DNA from: Catenuloplanes indicus
Lineage (GTDB): Bacteria > Actinomycetota > Actinomycetes > Mycobacteriales > Micromonosporaceae
Reading direction: 5' to 3'
Assembly (NCBI RefSeq): GCF_030813715.1
Contig: NZ_JAUSUZ010000001.1
Span: 3,224,001 to 3,288,000, forward strand
Length of the DNA stretch: 64,000 nt
Shown here in pieces: positions 1-8,389 of the stretch. The notes under the pieces are model-generated. The model was not told where the DNA came from and made no database searches. It saw nothing but the letters and a program-made list of their open reading frames with translations. Position 1 is the stretch's first letter. Every line of letters begins with the position of its first letter. Position numbers and translations under genes: made by a program.

Positions 1-83
1 AGAAGGTCTGCGTCACGCCCACAACCCTAGCGTCCAACAGCCGGTCACCCTGCGGTAGCGTCAGCGAGACAACTTCACATCCG

Positions 84-168
84 ACAGGGGAGCGCACAGC
101 GCTGAGAGTGCGGCGGAGCACGCCGCAGACCCTCAACCACCTGATCTGGGTAATGCCAGCGCAGGGAG
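84..168 (+). ncRNA. TPP riboswitch (THI element) aptamer
   Basis: The conserved thiamine pyrophosphate aptamer signatures are present in order: CTGAGA at 102-107, the ACCC-type segment near 129-132 (gaccctcaacc), then ACCTGATCTGGGTAATGCC followed by the closing AGCGCAGGGA around 138-167. The P1 strands (ACAGGGG near 84-90 and CGCAGGGAG near 160-168) frame it. Such elements repress thiamine synthesis or transport genes when TPP is bound. It sits about 95 nt before a YkoE-type transporter gene, exactly the expected target. Family recognition is from sequence; ligand binding is inferred from the conserved core. Confidence 0.95.
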
Positions 169-190
169 TTCGGTCTTCCACTCCATCGCC

Positions 191-223
191 GCGCCACGGT
201 TCCGTCCGCCGGAACCGTGGCGC
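191..223 (+). promoter_or_regulatory. Riboswitch expression-platform hairpin (perfect 14-bp stem)
   Basis: A perfect 14-bp inverted repeat (191-204 with 210-223, five-base loop) lies between the TPP aptamer and the gene. It is followed by GCGTCTT and a run of six C rather than a clean U tract, so it may be an attenuator or a scaffold for translational control. The assignment to the riboswitch platform is inference from position. Confidence 0.7.
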
Positions 224-230
224 GCGTCTT

Positions 231-251
231 CCCCCCATCGTGTTCAGGGGG
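231..251 (+). promoter_or_regulatory. Possible Shine-Dalgarno sequestration: C6 run facing the G5 ribosome-binding site of ykoE
   Basis: CCCCCC at 231-236 can pair with GGGGG at 247-251, which is the ribosome-binding site nine bases before the ATG at 261. This would give a translational off-state, a usual mode of TPP control in high-GC bacteria. The pairing is seen in sequence; its use by the riboswitch is inferred. Confidence 0.45.
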
Positions 252-260
252 TAATACATC

Positions 261-848
261 ATGAGCAACACCTCAAACAGGTGGCGCACCGTCGACATCG
301 TCGTCGCCTCGGTGATCGCCGCCGCGTTCGGCGTGGTCTTCTGGGCGTGGGGCCTGGTCTGGGGCGGCACCGAGGCCGCGTTCGCGTTCTTCCCGCCCGC
401 GCAGGCGGTGCTCTACGGCGTCTGGCTGATCCCGGGCGTGCTGGCCGGCCTGATCATCCGCAAGCCCGGCGCCGCGCTCTACGCGGAGACGCTGGCCGCG
501 ATCATCTCCGCGCTCCTCGGCAACGCCTGGGGCACCACGGTCATCCCGCAGGGCCTGCTCCAGGGTCTGGGCGCGGAGCTGGCGTTCCTGGCGACCGGCT
601 ACCGCTCGTTCCGGCTGCCGGTCGCGGTGCTGTCCGGCCTGCTGGCCGGGCTCGCGGCCGCGCTCTGGGACACGTTCGCCTACTACGCCGCGAACGACCT
701 GGTCACGTTCCGGATCCCGATGATCGTGATCACCGCGCTGAGCGCGGCCGTGATCGCGGGCGCGGGCTCGTGGGCGCTGGCCCGCGCGCTGGCCGCGACC
801 GGCGTGCTCGACCGGTTCCCGTCCGGCCGGGAACGGGACCGGGTCTAG
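261..848 (+). CDS. ykoE: ECF transporter S component, YkoE family (thiamine/HMP uptake)
   Basis: A 195-aa integral membrane protein with about five hydrophobic segments, the usual size for YkoE. YkoE is the substrate-binding (S) component of an energy-coupling factor transporter that takes up thiamine or its hydroxymethylpyrimidine moiety. The assignment rests on the protein's character (conserved aromatic and glycine-rich first helix, NAWGTT segment near residue 90) together with the TPP riboswitch upstream and the ATPase and T-component genes that follow at once. The ATG at 261 has a strong AGGGGG ribosome-binding site nine bases before it. The stop codon directly abuts the next start, so the three genes form one operon. 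Whether thiamine or HMP is the substrate cannot be told from sequence. Confidence 0.9.
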   Translation: MSNTSNRWRTVDIVVASVIAAAFGVVFWAWGLVWGGTEAAFAFFPPAQAVLYGVWLIPGVLAGLIIRKPGAALYAETLAAIISALLGNAWGTTVIPQGLLQGLGAELAFLATGYRSFRLPVAVLSGLLAGLAAALWDTFAYYAANDLVTFRIPMIVITALSAAVIAGAGSWALARALAATGVLDRFPSGRERDRV

Positions 849-2228
849 ATGCGTGCCGACGTCCGGGGCTTCGGGTGGCGGTTCGCCGGCCGGCGGGACT
901 GGGCCGTGCGCGGCCTGGACCTCACCGTCGAGGCCGGCGAACGCGTACTGCTGCTCGGTGCCTCGGGCGCCGGCAAGTCCACGCTGCTGGCCGCGCTCGC
1001 CGGGCTGCTGCCGGAAGACTCCGGCGAGTCCGAGGGCGTGATCAAGGCGGAGCACGCCGGGCTGTTGTTCCAGGATCCGCAGAGCCAGCTGGTGATGAGC
1101 CGCGCCGGTGACGACGTGGCGTTCGGCCTGGAGAACCTGGGCGTGCCCGGACCGGAGATCTGGCCACGCGTGGATCAGGCCCTCGACCTGGCCGGATTCC
1201 GCTACGGCCGGGACCGGCCGACCGCGGCGCTCTCCGGCGGTGAGGCGCAGCGGCTCGCGCTGGCCGGCGTGCTGGCCATGCGTCCCGGGCTGCTGCTGCT
1301 CGACGAGCCGACCGCGAACCTGGACCCGGCCGGTGCCGCGCTGATCCGGGACGCGCTGGCCCGCGCGCTCGGCCCGGACACCGCGCTGATCGTGGTCGAG
1401 CACCGAGTCGCCGAGGTTCTGCCGCTGATCAACCGAGTGGTGGTGCTGGCCGCGGGCGGCGGCGTGCTCGCGGACGGGCCGCCGGACCGGGTGTTCGCCG
1501 AGCACGGCGCCGCGCTGGCCGAGGCCGGCATCTGGGTGCCCGGCCACCCGATCGCACCCCGGCGGGCTACGCACGCGGCCGGCGACGAGGTGCTGCGCGC
1601 GGACCGCGCCACGGTGCACGGGCGCCTCGACCCGACCGACCTGGCCGTCCGGGCAGCGCACGTGCACGCGGTGCTCGGCCCGAACGGCGCCGGCAAGTCC
1701 ACGCTGGCCCGGCTGCTCGGCGGCCTGCTCGCCCCGGACGCCGGCGCGGTCCGGGGCGCCCCCGCGCTGGCCGGGCCGGACGCGTCCCGCCCGCCGCACC
1801 GGTGGCGGGCCGCCGCGCTGGCCGGCCGGATCGGCTCGGTCTTCCAGAACCCGGAACACCAGTTCGTCACCGGTACGGTCCGGGAGGAACTCGCGCTCGG
1901 CCCGCGCCGCCAGCGGCGTACCCCCGATGAGGTGGAGAAGGTGGTGGACGGCCTGCTGGAGCGGCTGCGGCTGACCCGGCTGGCCGGTGCGAACCCGTTC
2001 ACGCTGTCCGGCGGCGAGGCCCGGCGGCTGAGCGTGGCGACCGCGCTGGCCGCCGGCCCGGCGGTGCTGGTCCTGGACGAGCCCACGTTCGGCCAGGACC
2101 GCCGCACCTGGCTGGAACTGGTCGACCTGCTCGCCGCGCTGCGCGACTCCGACGGCGCCGCGATCGTCGCGGTCACCCACGACCCGGACGTGGTCGCCGC
2201 GCTCGCGGACGAGGTGACCACGCTGTGA
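849..2228 (+). CDS. ykoD: ECF transporter double ATPase, YkoD type
   Basis: A 459-aa fusion of two ABC ATPase domains that powers the ECF transporter. Domain 1 has Walker A GASGAGKST (37-45), Q-loop FQDP, signature LSGGE (128-132) and Walker B LLLLDEP (148-154). Domain 2 has Walker A GPNGAGKST (277-285), Q-loop FQNP, signature LSGGE (386-390) and Walker B with DEP (407-412). Many ECF transporters use two separate ATPases; the tandem fusion is typical of YkoD-like proteins. The ATG at 849 follows the ykoE stop with no gap, and the 3' end overlaps the next gene by four bases (GTGA), so the subunits are translationally coupled. Confidence 0.93.
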   Translation: MRADVRGFGWRFAGRRDWAVRGLDLTVEAGERVLLLGASGAGKSTLLAALAGLLPEDSGESEGVIKAEHAGLLFQDPQSQLVMSRAGDDVAFGLENLGVPGPEIWPRVDQALDLAGFRYGRDRPTAALSGGEAQRLALAGVLAMRPGLLLLDEPTANLDPAGAALIRDALARALGPDTALIVVEHRVAEVLPLINRVVVLAAGGGVLADGPPDRVFAEHGAALAEAGIWVPGHPIAPRRATHAAGDEVLRADRATVHGRLDPTDLAVRAAHVHAVLGPNGAGKSTLARLLGGLLAPDAGAVRGAPALAGPDASRPPHRWRAAALAGRIGSVFQNPEHQFVTGTVREELALGPRRQRRTPDEVEKVVDGLLERLRLTRLAGANPFTLSGGEARRLSVATALAAGPAVLVLDEPTFGQDRRTWLELVDLLAALRDSDGAAIVAVTHDPDVVAALADEVTTL

Positions 2229-2995
2229 CGCCGGTCCTCGCGCGGCGCAACCCGGCCGCGAAGCTCGCCGCCGCGCTGCTCTTCTCGCTGCCGCTGATCG
2301 TGACGCTGGACCCGGTCGCCCCGGCCGTGGCGGTCGCGATCGAACTGGCCGTGTTGCCGCTCTTCGGCGTCCGGCCGCTGACGCTGCTGCGCCGGGCCGC
2401 CCCACTGCTGCTCAGCATCGCCGGCCTGCTGGTCACGCTGCTGCTGTTCGCGGCCGACCGGTCCGGCACCGTGCTGCTGGACGCCGGCCCGGTCGTGCTC
2501 ACCACCGGCGTGCTGTGGACCGCGCTCGGCATGGCGCTGCGCGTGATCGCGATCGCGCTGCCCGGCCTGATCGTGCTGGCCACCACGGACCCGACCGACC
2601 TGGCCGACGCGCTGGTCCAGAACGCCCGGTTCTCGCCCCGGTTCGCGATCGGCGCGCTCGCCGCGTTCCGGATGATCCCGCTGCTCACCGACGAGTGGCG
2701 GACACTGGCCGCGGCACGCCGGGCCCGTGGCGTGGACGCGGGCCGCAACCCGGCCGCTGCGGTCCGGATCTTCGTCTCGGCCGCGTTCGCGCTGCTGGTC
2801 GGCGCGATCCGGCGGGGTGTGCGGCTGGCCACCGCGATGGACGCGCGCGGCTTCGACGCGCGGACACCGCGCACGGTCGCCCGGCGGCAGTCGTTCGGCT
2901 ACCCGGACGCGCTGCTGATGGCGGCCGCGGCCGCGCTCAGCGCCGGGGCGCTCGCGATCAGCGTGCTGACCGGCGTGTTCCGGCCGATCATCTGA
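2225..2995 (+). CDS. ykoC: ECF transporter T component, YkoC/CbiQ family
   Basis: A 256-aa membrane protein, the transmembrane coupling (T) subunit of the ECF complex. It carries the two arginine-containing coupling motifs of CbiQ-like proteins, AARRARGVD near residue 162 and MDARGFD near residue 206, which dock onto the ATPases, and several long hydrophobic segments. It starts with GTG at 2225, overlapping the ykoD stop by four bases. With the two genes before it this completes a riboswitch-controlled vitamin B1 uptake unit. A YkoF-like soluble binding protein is not present here. Confidence 0.9.
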   Translation: MTPVLARRNPAAKLAAALLFSLPLIVTLDPVAPAVAVAIELAVLPLFGVRPLTLLRRAAPLLLSIAGLLVTLLLFAADRSGTVLLDAGPVVLTTGVLWTALGMALRVIAIALPGLIVLATTDPTDLADALVQNARFSPRFAIGALAAFRMIPLLTDEWRTLAAARRARGVDAGRNPAAAVRIFVSAAFALLVGAIRRGVRLATAMDARGFDARTPRTVARRQSFGYPDALLMAAAAALSAGALAISVLTGVFRPII

Positions 2996-3101
2996 CTATC
3001 GGATGCGCATGTTCGCATAGGTGACCCTGGCACGTCACCTGGCGTTAGCCATCGACGACGAGCGTGGCCGATGGATCATCGCGAACTCCAGGAGATGCGA
3101 C

Positions 3102-4817
3102 ATGGGCCACGGCCACCCGCACACCCACGATCACTCCCATGACCACGATCACGACCACGGCTCCACGCCGGACGCGCTCGACCTGTCCATCCCGGACAGC
3201 GAGCTCTCCCCCGCCGACGTGAGCCGCCGCGGCTTCCTGCGCAGCGCCGGCCTGCTCGGCGCGGCCGCCGGTCTGACCGGCGCCGGCACCGCCGCCGGGG
3301 TCCTCGGCACGCCGGACATCGCGGTCGCGCACGGCGGCTCGTCGCAGACCGGCGGTTTCACCTGGAAGGCCGGCGACCACCACATTCACACCCAGTACAG
3401 CAGCGATGCGAAGTACCGGGTCGCCGACCACGTGCAGCACGGCCTCGCGTACGGGCTGGACTGGCTGGTCATCACGGACCACGGCGGCGCCACGCACGCC
3501 AAGATCGGCGTCGAGAAGGTCAACCCGGACATCGTCGCGGCGCGCGAGACGTTCCCGGAGGCCCTGGTCTTCCAGGGGCTGGAGTGGAACATCCCGGCCG
3601 CGGAGCACGGCACGATCATCGTGCACCCCGGCAAGAAGGAGGTGGAGGTCCTCAAGGAGTTCGAGACCAACTTCGACGGCAGCGTCAAGGGCGCGTCCTC
3701 GCAGTCGGCCGCGAACGAGGCGCTCGCCATCGCCGGTCTCAACTTCCTCGCGGCCGCGAAGAAGAACCGCCGGGTCAGCGACGCGATGTTCTTCGCGAAC
3801 CACCCGTCCCGCAAGGGCCTCGACTCGCCGCACGAGATCCGCGGCTGGCGCGACGCGCAGCCGGAGATCGCGCTCGGCTTCGAGGGCGCGCCCGGCCACC
3901 AGGCCGCCGCGATCCCGACCGCGGCGTTCGGCCCGGGTGGCGGCCGCGGCTTCTACGACAGCAGCCCGGGTGCGGACTCGTTCCCGGCGTACCCGCTGGA
4001 GAGCTACCGGACCTGGGGCGGCTTCGACTGGATGACCTCCACGGTCGGCGGCCTGTGGGACAGCCTGCTGGCCGAGGGCAAGCCGTGGTGGATCACCGCG
4101 AACTCGGACTCGCACAACGTGCTCTGGGACACCTCGATCCGCGGCGCGGGCAGCGACTTCAACGCGAACGGCCGCTACAACGACCCGCAGCACGGCGTGA
4201 AGCCGGACGTGACCGCCGGCGACTTCTGGCCCGGTTTCTACAGCCGCACGCACGTCGGCGCGGCCGGTGACGACTACCGCCACGTGATGGACGGCCTGCG
4301 CGCCGGCCGGGTCTGGGTGGACCACGGCGGCCTGATCAAGTCGCTGGACGTGCGGGCACGGGTACAGGGCGACCGCAACCGCCGGGGCGGCACCCCGCTC
4401 GGCGGCGTGCTGAAGGTCCGCAAGGGCACCGCCGTCGAGGTCACCATCGACGTCGAGCTGGCCGACAAGCCGAACTGGGCACAGCTGCTGCCGGTGCTGG
4501 CCCGGGTCGACCTGATCCAGGGCGCGGTCACCGGTGCCGCCGCGGACCGCGACGTGTTCACCGCGCCGCGGACCAAGGTGGTCACGTCGTTCGAGGTCGC
4601 GAAGGGCACGAAGCGGGTCTCCTTCACGTACTCGTTCGGCCGGGTCTCGTCGCCGTTCTACTTCCGCGTGCGCGGCACCGACGGCAACTTCACCCAGGCC
4701 GGCATCTACGGCGCCGCGGTGGACCCGGTCGGTCCGAAGCTGGACGTGGTCGGCGACGCCGACCCGTGGCTCGACCTCTGGTTCTACGCGAACCCGATCT
4801 GGGTCCTGCCCTCCTGA
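3102..4817 (+). CDS. Tat-exported PHP-domain metal-dependent phosphoesterase with histidine-rich leader
   Basis: A 571-aa protein. The start chosen is the ATG at 3102, which has AGGAG seven bases upstream; an in-frame GTG at 3021 would add 27 residues but has no ribosome-binding site. Residues 2-20 are almost entirely His, Asp, Gly and Ser. A twin-arginine motif SRRGFLR (41-47) and a hydrophobic stretch follow, so export by the Tat system, folded and metal-loaded, is likely. The catalytic part begins near residue 90 with GDHHIHT and ITDHGG (124-129), both PHP metal-ligand motifs, and later ANSDSHN supplies further ligands. A CehA/McbA-like phosphoesterase role is plausible but the substrate is unknown. 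Confidence 0.82.
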   Translation: MGHGHPHTHDHSHDHDHDHGSTPDALDLSIPDSELSPADVSRRGFLRSAGLLGAAAGLTGAGTAAGVLGTPDIAVAHGGSSQTGGFTWKAGDHHIHTQYSSDAKYRVADHVQHGLAYGLDWLVITDHGGATHAKIGVEKVNPDIVAARETFPEALVFQGLEWNIPAAEHGTIIVHPGKKEVEVLKEFETNFDGSVKGASSQSAANEALAIAGLNFLAAAKKNRRVSDAMFFANHPSRKGLDSPHEIRGWRDAQPEIALGFEGAPGHQAAAIPTAAFGPGGGRGFYDSSPGADSFPAYPLESYRTWGGFDWMTSTVGGLWDSLLAEGKPWWITANSDSHNVLWDTSIRGAGSDFNANGRYNDPQHGVKPDVTAGDFWPGFYSRTHVGAAGDDYRHVMDGLRAGRVWVDHGGLIKSLDVRARVQGDRNRRGGTPLGGVLKVRKGTAVEVTIDVELADKPNWAQLLPVLARVDLIQGAVTGAAADRDVFTAPRTKVVTSFEVAKGTKRVSFTYSFGRVSSPFYFRVRGTDGNFTQAGIYGAAVDPVGPKLDVVGDADPWLDLWFYANPIWVLPS

Positions 4818-5320
4818 TGTCCACCGTCCATCTCGGGCTGAGCCTCGGCCACGCCACCGACGCCGAGGCCGAGCACTGGCTGGCCACGCACCTGCCCGCC
4901 GTGCCCGGCCTGGTCGCGTGCACCCACAACGTGCCGGCGCCGCACCCGCACGTTGCGCTGAGCGTCGCGGCGCCGGAACGCGTCGTGCTGCCCGGGACGG
5001 ACCCGGGCCTGCGGGCGGCGGCCGACGAGGCCGCCGCCCGGCACCGGGACCGCGTCTCCGGCCGCGCCGTCGTCTTCCCCGGCGTCGAGTCCCTGACCGG
5101 CGCGCTCACCGCCGCCGACATCCTGGACCGCAGCGCGATCGAGCGCGTCACGGTCCTCGGCGGCACCGACGCCGGGCCGGACGCGCTGATCGAGACCCGC
5201 GACTTCGTCCGGCCGCTCTTCCGTGCCGGAAAGCTGGAGCTGGTCCTGGTCCCGGTCGTCGGCGGCCGGTTCGCCCCGTTTGAGGTGCCGAACCCGACGC
5301 CGTGCTGCGCCGACCACTGA
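4817..5320 (+). CDS. Uncharacterised protein coupled to the PHP-domain gene
   Basis: A 167-aa soluble protein of no recognised family. The ATG at 4817 shares one base with the stop of the PHP gene (TGATG), which argues for translational coupling and a shared role. An in-frame start at 4766 lies inside the PHP gene and is less likely. The protein is rich in Ala, Val and Asp, has no signal peptide or membrane segment, and ends with an adjacent cysteine pair and a histidine (CCADH) that could bind metal. The segment ERVTVLGGTDAGPDAL looks like a strand-turn-helix of an alpha/beta fold. A terminator follows at once. Confidence 0.7.
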   Translation: MSTVHLGLSLGHATDAEAEHWLATHLPAVPGLVACTHNVPAPHPHVALSVAAPERVVLPGTDPGLRAAADEAAARHRDRVSGRAVVFPGVESLTGALTAADILDRSAIERVTVLGGTDAGPDALIETRDFVRPLFRAGKLELVLVPVVGGRFAPFEVPNPTPCCADH

Positions 5321-5331
5321 TCACAAGCCTT

Positions 5332-5355
5332 CAGAAGCGGATGCTCCCGCTTCTG
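5332..5355. terminator. Bidirectional terminator between convergent genes
   Basis: A perfect 9-bp stem (5332-5340 with 5347-5355) and six-base loop lie in the short gap between the plus-strand 167-aa gene and the minus-strand PAS-GGDEF-EAL gene. GGTGTTTCT follows on the plus strand. Confidence 0.75.
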
Positions 5356-5362
5356 GTGTTTC

Positions 5363-7477
5363 TCAGACCATCGCCGCGAGGCGTGCCGCGAACGCGTCCG
5401 GGTGTTCCGCGCGGGCGTAGTGCCAGCCCTGCACCATGTCGCAGTCCAGCGTGCGGAGCAGCGCGGCCTGTTCCGCGGTCTCCACGCCCTCGGCGATCAC
5501 GGTGAGGCCGAGCGCGTGCGCGAGACGGACCAGCGCGGCCAGGATCTCCCGGTCGACCCGGTCCGGGAGGTCGGCGCGGGTCTTGCCGGTGACGAACGTG
5601 CCGGCCAGCTTGAGCCCGGTCACCGGCAGGTTGCGCAGGTAGGCGAGATTCGAGTAGCCGGTGCCGAAGTCGTCGATGGCGATCCGGACGCCCAGATCGG
5701 CCAGCGTGCGCAGGCGGCGCAGCGGTTCGCCGGTGGTGCCCATCAGCGTGCTCTCGGTCAGCTCCAGCTGGAGCACGGACGGTTCCAGCCCGGTGGTGGT
5801 CAGCGCGTCGCGGACCTCGGCCACGAAGCCCGGCTCGCGGAGCTGGCGGACCGCCACGTTCACGCTGACCAGCAGCGGCTTGTCCGGGTGCGCGGCACGC
5901 CAGCGGGCGGCCTGGCCGCACGCCTCGCGCAGCACCCAGCGGCCGAGCGACACGATCAAGCCGGTCTCCTCGGCCAGCGGCACGAACAGGTCCGGGCGCA
6001 GCAGGCCGAGCTCCGGGTGCTGCCAGCGCACCAGCGCCTCCACGCCGGCCACACCGTCGTCGCCGAGCCGGACCAGCGGCTGGTACTCCACGAAGAACTC
6101 GTTCTGGGCCAGCGCGCGCGGCAGCTCGGCGGAGAGCCGGTAGCGGCTGATGTCGGTGGCGTAGCGGTCCTCGTCGAAGAACGCCCACCGGTCCCGGCCG
6201 TCGTCCTTCGCCCAGTAGAGCGTGGTGTCCGCGGCCTTCATCAGCTCCGCCGCGGTGGTGTCGCCACCGGCCGGGCGCTCGATCAGCCCGGCGCTGGCCG
6301 ACACCGTGAGCGAGCGGCCGTCCAGCCGGACCGGGCGGCGCACCGCGGCGAGCGCGGCCTCGGCGACGCCGACCAGTTCCGCGGTGCCGGACGAGCGCGG
6401 GACCAGCACCACGAACTCGTCGCCGCCCATCCGCGCGACCATGGTGCCGTTCGCGGCGCCGCCGGAGACCGCGGCCGCGAGCCGGCCCGCGACCGTGCGC
6501 AGCAGCTGATCACCGGCCGCGTGGCCGAGCGTGTCGTTGATCGCCTTGAAGCCGTCCAGGTCCAGGTAGCAGAGCCCGACCCGGCCGTGCGGCTCCGGAT
6601 CGGCCAGCGCCTCCTCCAGCCGGGTGAACAGCAGCGTCCGGTTCGGCAGGTCGGTCAGCGGGTCGTGCAGCGCCTGGTGTTCGAGCTGGAGCTGCAGGCG
6701 GTGCCGCTCGGTGATGTCCTCCACCATGGCGACCACGAACCGGGGTGTGCCGTCGTGCGCGCGGACCAGCGACACCACCAGGTCGGTCCAGATGCTGCCG
6801 CCGCCGTTGCGCGCGTACGGCTTCTCCAGCCGGAAGTGGTCGAGCTTGCCGTCCACCAGGTCCTGGTACTTGTCCCAGACGCCGGGCGCGTCCTGCGGGT
6901 GGATGAACGTCGAGACGTTCTGAGTGAGGAACTCCTCGCGCGCGTAGCCGAACATCTCGCAAATCGCGGCGTTCACGTCGATGATCGAGCCGTCCAGCTC
7001 CGCGACGCCGATGCCGATCACCGCCTCCGCGAAGATCGCCCGGAACCGGGCCTCGCTGGTCCAGCGCGCCTCCTCGGCGGCGGACCGGGCGACGAGCGCG
7101 GCGTCGCGGATGCTCTCCTGCTCCGCGAGCGTGCGTTCCTTCAGAGCGCGGGCGAACCCGGCCCCGATCGCGCCCAGCACGGCCGCCAGCCGGTGGACGC
7201 GGCCGAGCGCGGCCAGTTCCTCACCCAGCACCGCTAGCGTCCGGTCCAGCGACGCCGGCTCGGTGAAGTGGTCCTCGACCAGCGCGAAGCCGATGCCGTA
7301 CGGGATCAGCGGGTCGAAGCTCTCCGACTCCAGCGCGCGGACGAGCCGTTCCGCGGGCAGCGTGAGGTAGTCGATCAGCTCGCGGTGCGCCATCGACACG
7401 TAGCTGGTGCGGCTGATCGCCCGGGCCCACGCCCGGGCGACGCGGGCCGCGAGCGGTTCAGCGGATTCGGGCGACAC
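5363..7477 (-). CDS. PAS-GGDEF-EAL cyclic di-GMP signalling protein
   Basis: A 704-aa cytoplasmic protein. A helical N-terminal region (about 1-125) is followed by a PAS sensor (about 140-260), a diguanylate cyclase domain with an intact RMGGDEF motif (349-355) and an EAL phosphodiesterase domain with EAL (480-482) and DDFGTGYS. Both enzymatic motifs look intact, so it could make or degrade cyclic di-GMP, with PAS input deciding; which activity dominates is not readable from sequence. The GTG start at 7477 makes it overlap the end of the methyltransferase gene by 20 bases. The N-terminal domain resembles those of other Micromonosporaceae GGDEF-EAL proteins but is not a named sensor. Confidence 0.9.
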   Translation of the reverse strand: MSPESAEPLAARVARAWARAISRTSYVSMAHRELIDYLTLPAERLVRALESESFDPLIPYGIGFALVEDHFTEPASLDRTLAVLGEELAALGRVHRLAAVLGAIGAGFARALKERTLAEQESIRDAALVARSAAEEARWTSEARFRAIFAEAVIGIGVAELDGSIIDVNAAICEMFGYAREEFLTQNVSTFIHPQDAPGVWDKYQDLVDGKLDHFRLEKPYARNGGGSIWTDLVVSLVRAHDGTPRFVVAMVEDITERHRLQLQLEHQALHDPLTDLPNRTLLFTRLEEALADPEPHGRVGLCYLDLDGFKAINDTLGHAAGDQLLRTVAGRLAAAVSGGAANGTMVARMGGDEFVVLVPRSSGTAELVGVAEAALAAVRRPVRLDGRSLTVSASAGLIERPAGGDTTAAELMKAADTTLYWAKDDGRDRWAFFDEDRYATDISRYRLSAELPRALAQNEFFVEYQPLVRLGDDGVAGVEALVRWQHPELGLLRPDLFVPLAEETGLIVSLGRWVLREACGQAARWRAAHPDKPLLVSVNVAVRQLREPGFVAEVRDALTTTGLEPSVLQLELTESTLMGTTGEPLRRLRTLADLGVRIAIDDFGTGYSNLAYLRNLPVTGLKLAGTFVTGKTRADLPDRVDREILAALVRLAHALGLTVIAEGVETAEQAALLRTLDCDMVQGWHYARAEHPDAFAARLAAMV

Positions 7478-8279
7478 CCGCGAATCCCGGGTAGGTGGCC
7501 GCGTCCGGGCCGACGTCCTCCGGCGAGTCCGGACGCCACAGCGGCATCTGGACCACGCCCGGGTCGACCAGCTCCAGCTCGCCGAAGAGCGCGGCTATCT
7601 CGTGCCGGTCGCGCATCCGGAACGGGCTTGCGGTCCGGTTGTAGATCTCCTCCGCCTTGTCCGCCTGATCCGGCTGCCCGGACCGGTCGTTGCTGGCGTG
7701 CGAGATCACCACGAAGCTGCCCGGCGCCACGTGCTGTGCCATCGTCGCCACGATCTCCTCCGGCTTCTCGTCGTCCGGCACGAAGTGCAGCACCGACACG
7801 ATCAGCACGGCGACCGGACGGCTGAGGTCGACGGCCTGGCGCAGTGCCGGATCGTCCAGCAGCTCGGCCGGGCGGCGCAGGTCACCGGCGACCACGGTCG
7901 CGTTCGGGTTGTCCGCCAGGATCGCGCGGCTGTGCGCGAGCGCGACCGGGTCCCAGTCCACGTACGCGATCCGGGCATCCGGGTTGAGCGCCTGTGCCAC
8001 CTCGTGCACGTTGCCGACCGTGGGGATGCCGGAACCGAGGTCGATGAACTGGTCGATGCCCTCGGCGACCAGCGCCCGCACCGCGCGGCGCAGGAACGCA
8101 CGGTTCTCCTGCGCGTGCTTGGGCAGGTCCGGCATCGCCTCCAGGACCTTGGCGGCGAACGCCCGGTCCACCGCGAAGTTGTGCGAGCCGCCCAGGTAGT
8201 AGTCGTAGACGCGGGCGACGCTGGGCTTGGTCAGGTCGACCTCGTCCGGAGCCCAGACGGGACGCTCTGCACCTTCCAT
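7458..8279 (-). CDS. SAM-dependent methyltransferase, DUF574 family
   Basis: A 273-aa protein of the DUF574 S-adenosylmethionine-dependent methyltransferase family, which is expanded in filamentous actinomycetes and has few known substrates. The opening PSVARVYDYYLGGSHNF is the family hallmark, and FIDLGSGIPT (near residue 82) is the SAM-binding loop. The ATG at 8279 has GGAAAGG about eight bases upstream. Its 3' end overlaps the PAS-GGDEF-EAL gene by 20 bases, so the two are probably co-transcribed. The target molecule cannot be inferred. Confidence 0.9.
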   Translation of the reverse strand: MEGAERPVWAPDEVDLTKPSVARVYDYYLGGSHNFAVDRAFAAKVLEAMPDLPKHAQENRAFLRRAVRALVAEGIDQFIDLGSGIPTVGNVHEVAQALNPDARIAYVDWDPVALAHSRAILADNPNATVVAGDLRRPAELLDDPALRQAVDLSRPVAVLIVSVLHFVPDDEKPEEIVATMAQHVAPGSFVVISHASNDRSGQPDQADKAEEIYNRTASPFRMRDRHEIAALFGELELVDPGVVQMPLWRPDSPEDVGPDAATYPGFAGVARIR

Positions 8280-8389
8280 GGAAGCACCTTTCCTGCGCGG
8301 GAGTCGGTTCGCGCCAGAATAGGGTGCGTCCACCGTGGAGGGTGGGCGTGATGCCCGGTCTTCGGATGGTGCACAAATGAACTGAGTGA

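Noticed and set aside
273-2405. A 710-codon minus-strand frame opposite ykoE-ykoD
   Set aside because: Arg/Gly/Pro-rich translation with no motif, lying over a convincing ABC ATPase gene.
3021-3101. Longer start (GTG 3021) for the PHP protein
   Set aside because: No ribosome-binding site and non-conserved residues; ATG 3102 has AGGAG at ideal spacing.
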